Both the position numbers and the translations under genes were made by a program. Shown piece by piece: positions 1 through 4,980 of a stretch of 5,092 bases of DNA. The DNA is from Blastocatellia bacterium. GTDB taxonomy: Bacteria > Acidobacteriota > Blastocatellia > Pyrinomonadales > Pyrinomonadaceae. The notes below the pieces were generated by a model, which ran no database searches, was not told the origin of the DNA, and saw only the letters and a list, made by a program, of their open reading frames with translations. The stretch is taken from contig DNNE01000168.1 in the NCBI GenBank assembly GCA_003487805.1, positions 1 to 5,092 of the forward strand, given 5' to 3'. How positions within the stretch are numbered: position 1 is the first letter of the stretch; each line of letters begins with the position of its first letter.

Positions 1-124
1 GGGTCAGACTCGGACATCGCGACCTAGCTGCCGGATGTCCGTTTCACCCCCAAGAACGGACATAGAGCGACCACTGCGGCATGTCTCAAACGTGCCAAAA
101 GCGGAACTCCGCTCTTCCTTAAAT
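1..124. repeat. Non-coding segment with nested inverted repeats
   Basis: No credible gene is visible here. The segment carries three arms of one sequence: CGGACATC (11-18), GATGTCCG (34-41, within ATGTCCGTT 35-43) and AACGGACAT (55-63). The middle arm is a perfect complement of either neighbour: 8 bp with a 15-base loop on the left, or 9 bp with an 11-base loop on the right. The two hairpins therefore exclude each other. It opens with GGGTCAGACTCGGA, nearly identical to 4051-4064. I associate such GGGTCA...GGACAT patterns with dispersed intergenic repeats of Rhizobiales, which is recollection and not a search result. It lies downstream of the leftward operon. Confidence 0.5.
100..113 (-). terminator. 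Possible intrinsic terminator of the leftward operon
   Basis: Read on the minus strand, AGCGGAGTTCCGCT forms a 6-bp stem (AGCGGA/AGCGGA complement, TCCGCT) with a very tight loop. It is followed directly by a short T run (CTTTTGG) and starts about 11 bases after the GST stop codon. Position and polarity fit a rho-independent terminator. The loop is tight and the T run is only four bases counting the last stem base, so efficiency may be low. Confidence 0.4.
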
Positions 125-751
125 CTAGGCGGCGAAGCTGTAGGCTCCCCCTCTAGCCAAGGCAGACTCGTAGGCAGGTCTCGCCTGAAATCTCTGTACC
201 CAGGCTTCGATATTCGGGTGACTGGCAATGCCGAACCGCGCTGACGCGAGTTCGCCGATGAAACTGAGCTGGATATCGGCGGCAGAAAGCTCATCTCCGA
301 GGATGTAGAGCCGGCCCTGCAATGCGCTGTCCAGGTAGCTGAGATGAAGCGCGATCTCGGAATCAAGGCGTGGTAACGCGGAGTTCGCCGCCTCACCGAC
401 CCTCGCAACATTGATGCGGATAATCAGGGCAGGCATTCCGGAACCCTCAGCGTAGTGCATCCAATGGACATAATCGTCGTAACGCGTGTCATTTGCAGGC
501 GGTTGAAGCCGGCCATTCCCATACTTACGAAGGATATATTCGATAATCGCGCCGGATTCGGCGACGACATGACCATCGTCTTCGATCACCGGTGATTTGC
601 CGAGCGGGTGAATCCGCTTGAGCTCGGGCGGTGCCAGGCGACTCTTTGGATCTCGCTTGTGTTGCCTTATTTCGTATGGAAGACCGAGTTCCTCCTGAAG
701 CCAAAGGATACGCTGCGAACGTGAATCGTCGAGGTGGTGGACGATGATCAT
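125..751 (-). CDS. Glutathione S-transferase, Gtt1-like
   Basis: Cytosolic GST of 208 residues, about the usual length. The thioredoxin-like N-terminal domain spans about 1-80. It contains DDSRSQRILWLQEELGLPY near residues 8-26 (candidate thiol-activating Ser10 or Ser12), GKSPVIED at 51-58 with the cis-proline Pro54, and the ESGAIIEY segment at 65-72, where Glu65-Ser66 would hold the gamma-glutamyl group of glutathione. The helical C-terminal domain follows, with the N-capping motif SAADIQLSF around Asp159. The overall pattern resembles the yeast Gtt1 subgroup. The ATG at 751 is chosen because the family begins at this point and AAGGA lies 8 bases upstream; an in-frame start at 808 would lie inside the upstream gene. 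This ATG overlaps the glycosylase stop as ATGA, which implies translational coupling. The family conjugates glutathione to electrophiles or reduces peroxides; the substrate is unknown. Confidence 0.93.
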   Translation of the reverse strand: MIIVHHLDDSRSQRILWLQEELGLPYEIRQHKRDPKSRLAPPELKRIHPLGKSPVIEDDGHVVAESGAIIEYILRKYGNGRLQPPANDTRYDDYVHWMHYAEGSGMPALIIRINVARVGEAANSALPRLDSEIALHLSYLDSALQGRLYILGDELSAADIQLSFIGELASARFGIASHPNIEAWVQRFQARPAYESALARGGAYSFAA

Positions 752-1422
752 TTGTGTTGTCCTTGCATGAGATCGTTTGGACCAAGCTTTAGCTTCGTCG
801 CCTGCCAAAGGTAGATTGATGCGAGACTGCGATATGGCGCCCAGACCTGCGACCGTTGGATAACTTGCTTGGGTGTCGCGATCACGCGAAGTCCGTCCGC
901 AAGTTGGACGCCACGGCGGATTCCCAAATCTGCGGCCGGCATGACGTCGATCCTTCCCAGATTAAAGATGAGCAAAACATTGACGGTCCACGCACCAATG
1001 CCGGGAATCTTGGTGAGAAGTTCAATCACCTCGTCGTCAGGAAGCTCCCGGAGAGCCTTCGCCAACTTGCGATTGGAGGTGAACCATCGAGCGAGTTCCC
1101 GGATGGTGCGCGTCTTTGTGCTCGACAGTCCCACCTTCGTCAAAGTGTGCGTACGTAAGGCAAGAATTTTCGAGGGTGTGAGCGGCTTGGTCACCACTTC
1201 ACTCAGCCGCGCAAAGATCGCTGCAGCAGCCTTTCCGGAAACGCTCTGGTAGACCACAGCGCGCACCAGTGCCTCGAACGGCGAGGTGCGCGATGGTGCC
1301 ACGCGTTGCGGGCCGATCCGTGCGATCACAGCTGAAATTACGCGCCCTAACGCAGGATCGGTTGCAGCCAATCGATTTTCGATCACCGACAGCCGCACGG
1401 TTCTCGGATTTGTTGATAACAT
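748..1422 (-). CDS. DNA-3-methyladenine glycosylase, AlkA/Mag1-type HhH-GPD
   Basis: Base-excision repair glycosylase that removes alkylated purines, giving 224 residues from the ATG at 1422. It has the helix-hairpin-helix LTKIPGIGAWTVN at about 136-148, followed by the GPD segment DVMPAADLGIRRG, whose Asp165 corresponds to AlkA catalytic Asp238. VVYQSVSGKAAAAIFARL at about 56-73 is the family's conserved YQ.(V/I)S helix, and WAPYRSLASIYLWQA closes the fold. It lacks the extra N-terminal domain of E. coli AlkA and is close in size to yeast-type Mag1. The start is uncertain: an in-frame TTG at 1458 gives 236 residues and has GGCGG about 6 bases upstream. The ATG at 1422 has no clear Shine-Dalgarno sequence, but it avoids a hydrophobic RFAVSLIPVII extension that looks out of place on a cytosolic repair enzyme. 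Its TGA overlaps the GST start. Alkylation repair beside glutathione conjugation suggests a shared response to electrophiles. Confidence 0.92.
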   Translation of the reverse strand: MLSTNPRTVRLSVIENRLAATDPALGRVISAVIARIGPQRVAPSRTSPFEALVRAVVYQSVSGKAAAAIFARLSEVVTKPLTPSKILALRTHTLTKVGLSSTKTRTIRELARWFTSNRKLAKALRELPDDEVIELLTKIPGIGAWTVNVLLIFNLGRIDVMPAADLGIRRGVQLADGLRVIATPKQVIQRSQVWAPYRSLASIYLWQATKLKLGPNDLMQGQHK

Positions 1423-1471
1423 AATAATCACAGGGATTAGGGAAACGGCGAAGCGCAATTAGCCCCGCCCG

Positions 1472-2140
1472 CTAACGCTCGACGGCTGCGTAGTATTGCG
1501 GAGCCTCACGACGATCGAACATGCCGTAATCGCGAACGACGCGAACATGCCGCAACCGCCCGCCCGGTGGCAGCATAATCGTTTTTGAGAAAGCCTCAGC
1601 GTCCTCCTTCGATTTCCAAACTATCATCAGAATGATGTCGCCGGGGGTGAGGACCGCGTCGAAGACGTCCCAACCCGTCAGTCCTGCAGCCTTGGGCCGG
1701 AGACCGAGATAATTCGAGATACCAGGCGCATCCGATGTTTCGCATGAGACGTCTGGCCATTTGGCGTCAACGAAGGTGATCGTCGTGCCCTCGCCAACCT
1801 CGGTTTCGTCGAGACGCTGCTCTGCGATCTTTTGGCCGGCCGGCACCTCAGTGTCGTGCGTGATTTGACCGACGCGAAGATGGTAATCCAGCAGAATCTC
1901 GGAGCGACCTTTTTCTTGAACCATATGATGGCGTTGCGCTGTCCTCCAGCGAACGACCGACTTCTCGTCGCGCCAGCCGGACAGGGACAGAATCCAGCCA
2001 TCGCGCGTCAGGCTCTTGTAACGGATATTATCGACGAAGCCATCGACCAGTTCCAGTTCGGGTCGCAGCATCTTGGCGTTGCCGAGATAGTTGTCCCACT
2101 GATCCGTCTTTGGGTGGACTTCGAAAATTACCGAAAACAT
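1472..2140 (-). CDS. Antibiotic biosynthesis monooxygenase (ABM) fold protein, two-part
   Basis: 222 residues, about twice the length of a single ABM domain. The first half (about 1-95) is a clear dimeric alpha-beta-barrel ABM domain: FSVIFEVHP, then LELVDGFVDNIRYKSL, the strand WILSLSGWRDEKSVVRWR around 49-66, HHMVQEKGRSEILLDYHLRVGQI, and a link to the next part. The second half (about 115-210) has a similar rhythm: TTITFVDAKWPD, WDVFDAVLTPGDIILMIVWKSKEDAEAF, then HVRVVRDYGMFDR. It may be a diverged ferredoxin-like or second ABM repeat. ABM proteins include cofactor-free quinone-forming monooxygenases, haem-degrading enzymes and proteins of unknown role, so the reaction here cannot be assigned. 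The start is firm: GGAGG lies 5 bases before the ATG. It sits 39 bases after the RidA gene and 49 bases (13 if TTG is used) before the glycosylase. Confidence 0.88.
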   Translation of the reverse strand: MFSVIFEVHPKTDQWDNYLGNAKMLRPELELVDGFVDNIRYKSLTRDGWILSLSGWRDEKSVVRWRTAQRHHMVQEKGRSEILLDYHLRVGQITHDTEVPAGQKIAEQRLDETEVGEGTTITFVDAKWPDVSCETSDAPGISNYLGLRPKAAGLTGWDVFDAVLTPGDIILMIVWKSKEDAEAFSKTIMLPPGGRLRHVRVVRDYGMFDRREAPQYYAAVER

Positions 2141-2145
2141 GCGCT

Positions 2146-2150
2146 CCTCC
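2146..2150 (-). promoter_or_regulatory. Strong Shine-Dalgarno site of the ABM gene
   Basis: On the minus strand GGAGG is followed by AGCGC and the ATG at 2140. This is the strongest ribosome-binding site in the cluster and fixes the start of the ABM protein. Confidence 0.8.
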
Positions 2151-2179
2151 GATAGTTTTGTCGTTGATCGTCGTTTCTT

Positions 2180-2581
2180 TCAGTCATCGACCGCTGCGAT
2201 GCAGTCGATCTCGATGTCAAATCCACCGTTCCAGGCGGGGACGCTGATGAAGATGCGCGCCGGATAATCCTTGGGGAAATACCGTCGGTAAACCTCGTTC
2301 ACGTCGGTGAACAGATCGACGGAAGTGCAGTAGATGTTGCACTTCAGCACGTTCTCCAGCGAGGAGCCGGCGGTCTCAAGCATCAGTTTAATCTGTTCCA
2401 GCACCGCTTCGGTCTGTGCCTTGATCGTACCGGGGCCCTTGATGATCTCACCGTTCTTGTCGAACGGAGGCGCGCCCGTCAGGTACAAAGTATTACCGTG
2501 GCGGACCACCGTGCTGGTTGGCGCTTTGTACTTCGCAAGAAGGCTTGTGAGCGGCTCAACGTGAATGATCTGGCGCTTCAT
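2180..2581 (-). CDS. RidA/YjgF/YER057c/UK114 family protein
   Basis: 133 residues, the normal length for a trimeric RidA protein. Family members hydrolyse reactive enamine/imine intermediates released by PLP enzymes, or act in catabolic routes such as aminomuconate or aminoacrylate breakdown. Visible signatures are TLYLTGAPPFDKNGEI (31-46), the helix TIKAQTEAVLEQIKLMLETAGSSLENVLK (52-80), and YPARIFISVPAW, with Arg109 matching the substrate-carboxylate Arg105 of canonical RidA. DIEIDCIAAV follows, with Glu124 matching Glu120. PAWNGGFDIEID is longer than the usual VxxLPxxxxVEIE loop, suggesting a RidA-like subgroup and not the archetype. The AGAGGA Shine-Dalgarno sequence lies 6 bases before the ATG. 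It follows the 49-residue gene by 35 bases. Deaminase activity is likely from the retained Arg, but the substrate is unknown. Confidence 0.92.
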   Translation of the reverse strand: MKRQIIHVEPLTSLLAKYKAPTSTVVRHGNTLYLTGAPPFDKNGEIIKGPGTIKAQTEAVLEQIKLMLETAGSSLENVLKCNIYCTSVDLFTDVNEVYRRYFPKDYPARIFISVPAWNGGFDIEIDCIAAVDD

Positions 2582-2616
2582 GATGTTTCCTCTAATTGGT
2601 TCCGGGTTGCCTGTGA

Positions 2617-2766
2617 TCAGTAATACCGGCGGAGCGATGATGCCTGGCTGAAGCGAAGCTCGTCTCCGCGCGCAGATGCGTGATAGGCAATCGGATCATA
2701 GTTTGCTTCGATCTGGGTCGAAGTGACGATCCGGGCGAATATCTGGCGTAGCTTGGTCCACATCAT
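2617..2766 (-). CDS. 49-residue small protein, first gene of the leftward operon
   Basis: An ATG-to-TGA frame of 49 codons. Its start is preceded by AGGAG at a spacing of 7 bases, as good a site as any in the window; a second ATG follows at once (MM), and the first has the better spacing. The protein begins MMWTKLRQIFARIV, which could form a short amphipathic basic helix, continues through TQIEANYDPIAYHASARGDE, and ends LRRYY. There are no cysteines, signal peptide or transmembrane segment. It lies 35 bases before ridA-like on the same strand and directly faces the regulator across 119 bases, so it would be the first cistron. I recognise no family. It could be a real small protein, or a leader peptide affecting translation of the following genes. 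The ribosome-binding site and placement support coding; the short length limits certainty. Confidence 0.65.
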   Translation of the reverse strand: MMWTKLRQIFARIVTSTQIEANYDPIAYHASARGDELRFSQASSLRRYY

Positions 2767-2773
2767 CGCGTTT

Positions 2774-2778
2774 CTCCT
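2774..2778 (-). promoter_or_regulatory. Shine-Dalgarno site of the 49-residue gene
   Basis: Minus-strand TCAGGAGAAACGCGATG contains AGGAG 7 bases before the first ATG (2766). There is no other gene for it to serve, so it is the main evidence that the small frame is translated. Confidence 0.65.
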
Positions 2779-2790
2779 GACTGGTCTGGT

Positions 2791-2807
2791 CTTGATTGAC
2801 CGTCAAG
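2791..2807. promoter_or_regulatory. Candidate LysR box 1 (CTTGA-N7-TCAAG)
   Basis: The sequence CTTGATTGACCGTCAAG is a perfect 5-bp inverted repeat around a 7-base centre. It contains the T-N11-A core expected of LysR-family operators (T2793 to A2805). It lies on the operon side of the intergenic region. Binding by the adjacent regulator is inferred from position and symmetry. Confidence 0.55.
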
Positions 2808-2822
2808 TGACACTCTATGCCC

Positions 2823-2839
2823 TATCAAAAATGTAGATA
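2823..2839. promoter_or_regulatory. Candidate LysR box 2 (TATC-N9-GATA)
   Basis: TATCAAAAATGTAGATA is a 4-bp inverted repeat around 9 bases and also satisfies T-N11-A (T2825 to A2837). Its centre (2831) is 32 bp from that of box 1 (2799), about three helical turns, as expected for two dimers of a LysR tetramer. It overlaps the possible lysR -10 GATAAT, which would suit autorepression. The AT-rich short arms make it weaker than box 1. Confidence 0.42.
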
Positions 2840-2885
2840 ATCGGGTAATTTAGAGAACCGTCCTCTCGGAATTCGAAAGATTGAA

Positions 2886-3854
2886 ATGGACCGTCTAGAG
2901 GCCATGTCCTTGCTTATTGCCTCCGTCGACGCCGGGAGCTTTTCTGAAGCCAGCCGAAAGCTTCGCGTGCCGCTGCCAACCATCAGCCGCAAGATTTCGG
3001 AGCTTGAGGCGCTCCTCAACACCAAGCTGCTGACGAGGTCGACGCGCAAGCTGACGCTAACAGCTGCGGGCGCGGCCTATGTCGCGGCCTCCAAGCGGAT
3101 TCTTGAACAGGTTGGCGAAGCAGAAGCCCAGGCCACAGGCGAATTTACCGCCCCCCGCGGCGAATTGATCGTCACTGGGCCGATGACGTTTGGCAGGATT
3201 CATCTGTTGCCTATCGTTAACGATTTCCTGATCACTTTTCCCGACATCAACGTACGAATGGCGCTTTCCGACCGCGACATGAGCCTGGTCGATGAGCAGA
3301 TCGATGCCGCCGTGCGGATCGGAAAACTGCCGGATAGCGGCATGGTTGCTACTCGGCTCGGGAACGTCAGGCGTGTGATTTGCGGAAGTCCAGGTTATTT
3401 TAAGGCCAATGGAATTCCGAAGACACCCGATGATCTCGCCGCTCTGACTTGCGTAACGTTTGCGAACCTTCCGGCAGGTTCGTCGTGGTCGTTTGCGGCT
3501 GGAGAGAAGAATCTAACGCAGTATCAGCGCCCTCGGTGTCGACTGAACATTAACACAGCGGATGCTGCCATTGAGGCAGCGATTGCCGGCATCGGGGTCA
3601 CTCACGTACTGTCGTATCAAATTACTAAGGCGGTCGAGCAAGGATTGCTCCGCATCGTCCTTATGGATTTCGAGCCTGATCCGATGCCAGTGCACTTGAT
3701 CCATGCGGGGCAAGGCCTGGTACCCCGCAAGCTGCGCAGCTTCATCGAATTTGCTGCGCCGCGCCTGCGCAAAATCCTAGCTGAGGAACAACGAAAGTTG
3801 GAGCGCGGTGAGCTTCAGCCAAGCAACCGTGCGAGAAAGACGACCGTGAGGTAG
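2886..3854 (+). CDS. LysR-family transcriptional regulator, CrgA-like
   Basis: 322 residues. The N-terminal winged helix-turn-helix is typical: MDRLEAMSLLIASVDAGSFS (1-20), EASRKLRVPLPTISRKISELE as the HTH (21-41), and LLTRSTRKLTLTAAG (48-62). A linker helix runs to about residue 88. The type 2 periplasmic-binding-protein-like effector domain covers about 90-295, with GELIVTGPMTFGR at 92-104 and DAAVRIGKLPDSGMVATRLG at 140-159. These features place it in the CrgA-like subgroup. A basic tail (about 298-322, EEQRKLERG...RARKTTVR) extends beyond the effector domain. The start is set by the family-typical MDRLEAM; the Shine-Dalgarno sequence is weak (GAAAGA). It is transcribed away from the leftward operon and is the obvious candidate to control that operon and itself; the co-inducer is unknown. 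Confidence 0.95.
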   Translation: MDRLEAMSLLIASVDAGSFSEASRKLRVPLPTISRKISELEALLNTKLLTRSTRKLTLTAAGAAYVAASKRILEQVGEAEAQATGEFTAPRGELIVTGPMTFGRIHLLPIVNDFLITFPDINVRMALSDRDMSLVDEQIDAAVRIGKLPDSGMVATRLGNVRRVICGSPGYFKANGIPKTPDDLAALTCVTFANLPAGSSWSFAAGEKNLTQYQRPRCRLNINTADAAIEAAIAGIGVTHVLSYQITKAVEQGLLRIVLMDFEPDPMPVHLIHAGQGLVPRKLRSFIEFAAPRLRKILAEEQRKLERGELQPSNRARKTTVR

Positions 3855-3891
3855 TCAGCGCGCGGTCATATTAGCGATGTCCGCTATGGGT

Positions 3892-3910
3892 CCAGGCTGT
3901 GTGAAAACTC
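3892..3910 (+). repeat. Left inverted repeat of the 161-bp element
   Basis: CCAGGCTGTGTGAAAACTC, the partner of 4034-4052 with 18 of 19 positions complementary. Confidence 0.75.
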
Positions 3911-4033
3911 GCTTGAGCCAAGGACGCGCAGAATTGTTTTCTCAATTGTCTTCTCGCAGAAGGAGTCGCCGGTGTAATCGGTTTCCACAACGACGAAATT
4001 GAGACAGAAATTCTACGCGCAAGTTCAACGTCG

Positions 4034-4052
4034 GAGTTTTCACACAGACTGG
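4034..4052 (-). repeat. Right inverted repeat of the 161-bp element
   Basis: The complement reads CCAGTCTGTGTGAAAACTC, matching 3892-3910 at 18 of 19 positions. It runs directly into the GGGTCAGATTCGGA motif that also opens the window. Confidence 0.75.
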
Positions 4053-4123
4053 GTCAGATTCGGAAGTGGACCACACCGGTACGGTTGGCTAAGAACCATA
4101 CTGTCCGGCAGCAGATCACTCGT

Positions 4124-4129
4124 AGGAAG
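4124..4129 (+). promoter_or_regulatory. Ribosome-binding site of the phzF-family gene
   Basis: AGGAAG lies 8 bases before the ATG at 4138. It supports this start, which also matches the family N-terminus (RRFVQCDVFT). Confidence 0.6.
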
Positions 4130-4137
4130 CCATCGAC

Positions 4138-4980
4138 ATGGTCAGTCGACGATTTGTTCAGTGCGACGTCTTCACGTCTGTACCCACCAAAGGAAATGGG
4201 CTCGCCGTCGTCATTGATGGGGAGGGCCTTTCAGATGAGGCAATGCAGGGCTTCGCCGCCTGGACGAATCTCGCTGAGACAACTTTTCTTATGTCGCCGA
4301 CCGCCACCGAAGCGGATTACAAAGTGCGCATCTTCACACCTGCGCGGGAAATGCTCTTCGCCGGGCATCCGACACTCGGAAGCTGCGCGGCATGGCTCCG
4401 TTCAGGCGGAAGACCGAAGATCCAAAGCGTGGTCAAGCAGGAATGCGGTGTTGGGATCGTCGACATCGACTTAAGCGGCCGCATTCCTGCTTTCGCTGCT
4501 CCCAAAACGACCGTCGCGCCTCTCCCGGATGATAAGCTCAAAGCAATTATGTCCGCCCTTGGCCTCACGCCCGACCGCATATTGCGCACGGCGCAACTAT
4601 CCAATGGACCGGTCTGGCAGGTGATTGAACTCGCAAGCGCCGCCGATGTCTTGGCGGCGGATTCCACGAAGATACGATATCCCCAATTCCTTGGCGTCGG
4701 TCTGATCGGAGCGCACGCAGCCGGCTCCGAATGCGACTACGAGGTCCGCATGCTGGGAGCATCGAGCGGAATGAGCGAAGATCCAATCACGGGTTCTTTG
4801 AATGCTGCCATCGCCAGATGGAAATACGGCTCCGGCGAATGGCAGCGGCCTCTCACAGTGGCACAAGGCACGTGCATTGGTCGCAGCGGGAGGGTGTCGA
4901 TCCGTTATGACAGCACGGCAGATACCGTTTGGATCGGCGGTCAGACTTGCTTCCTAATTGAAGGTACACTCAGCTTGTAG
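4138..4980 (+). CDS. PhzF-family isomerase/epimerase
   Basis: 280 residues, close to the family norm of 260-300. It is built of two similar halves, as in the diaminopimelate-epimerase fold. The first half opens FVQCDVFTSVPTKGNGLAVV (6-25). It carries NLAETTFL with Glu47, equivalent to the catalytic Glu45 of Pseudomonas PhzF, then YKVRIFTPAREMLFAGHPTLGS with His77 in the GHPTLG motif. The second half has DYEVRMLGASSGMSEDPITGS (200-220), with Asp215 and the Gly-Ser pair equivalent to the PhzF Asp208 region. All key residues are present, so it is probably active. PhzF isomerises trans-2,3-dihydro-3-hydroxyanthranilate in phenazine synthesis, but no other phz genes are here, so the substrate is unknown. 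The protein is a stand-alone family member, and calling it phenazine biosynthesis would over-annotate. It has its own ribosome-binding site and is separated from lysR by a repeat element. Confidence 0.93.
   Translation: MVSRRFVQCDVFTSVPTKGNGLAVVIDGEGLSDEAMQGFAAWTNLAETTFLMSPTATEADYKVRIFTPAREMLFAGHPTLGSCAAWLRSGGRPKIQSVVKQECGVGIVDIDLSGRIPAFAAPKTTVAPLPDDKLKAIMSALGLTPDRILRTAQLSNGPVWQVIELASAADVLAADSTKIRYPQFLGVGLIGAHAAGSECDYEVRMLGASSGMSEDPITGSLNAAIARWKYGSGEWQRPLTVAQGTCIGRSGRVSIRYDSTADTVWIGGQTCFLIEGTLSL

Larger units (their letters stand above)
2767..2885. promoter_or_regulatory. Divergent promoter region between operon and lysR
   Basis: These 119 bases separate the divergently transcribed small gene and LysR regulator, the usual arrangement for a LysR protein and its target. 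Both transcripts must start in or near it. On the plus strand GATAAT (2836-2841) is a plausible -10 element for lysR, but I see no convincing -35 at the right distance. On the minus strand TTGACG (2806-2801) resembles a -35 without a good -10. Core promoters are therefore not assigned. Two LysR-type dyads lie inside and are listed separately. Confidence 0.65.
3892..4052. mobile_element. 161-bp inverted-repeat element, possible MITE or IS remnant
   Basis: The ends are 19-bp inverted repeats with a single mismatch: CCAGGCTGTGTGAAAACTC at 3892-3910, and the complement of CCAGTCTGTGTGAAAACTC at 4034-4052. The innermost 14 bp are perfect. The 123 bases between carry no transposase frame. I see no clear target-site duplication beside the ends, though only short flanks were compared. 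The size and structure fit a non-autonomous element, an IS remnant or a dispersed rhizobial intergenic repeat. A transcript across it could also fold into one long-stemmed hairpin separating the lysR and phzF units. Confidence 0.5.
3855..4137. other. Non-coding gap between lysR and phzF
   Basis: These 283 bases hold no supported gene. The central part is the inverted-repeat-bounded segment at 3892-4052. An ATGTCCGC...GGGTC stretch (3877-3891) and GGGTCAGATTCGGA (4051-4064) flank it and resemble motifs at both ends of the window. I find no convincing terminator for lysR and no clear -35/-10 pair for phzF. Confidence 0.6.

Noticed and set aside
4..411. 135-codon minus-strand frame at the left end
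   Set aside because: It overlaps the GST in another frame, is rich in Arg/Ser, shows no domain, and runs through the inverted repeats.
856..1252. Plus-strand frames of 100 and 127 codons opposite the glycosylase
   Set aside because: They are antisense shadows of a gene with clear HhH-GPD motifs and have no recognisable protein features of their own.
1832..2155. Plus-strand 107-codon frame opposite the ABM gene
   Set aside because: It is a shadow of the ABM gene, which has a strong Shine-Dalgarno sequence and a clear domain.
3932..3947. AATTG-N6-CAATT hairpin inside the 161-bp element as a lysR terminator
   Set aside because: The stem is only 5 bp and AT-rich, and the T run is in the loop instead of after the stem.
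4085..4113. TTGGCT as a -35 for phzF
   Set aside because: At a 17-base spacing the -10 position reads GCAGCA, so no credible promoter pair could be made.
3999..4217. 72-codon plus-strand frame across the right inverted repeat and into phzF
   Set aside because: It is composed of repeat sequence, overlaps the well-supported phzF start in another frame, and has no family resemblance or convincing ribosome-binding site.
4317..4866. Minus-strand frames opposite phzF
   Set aside because: They are antisense to a complete PhzF coding sequence with intact catalytic motifs, and their compositions are atypical.
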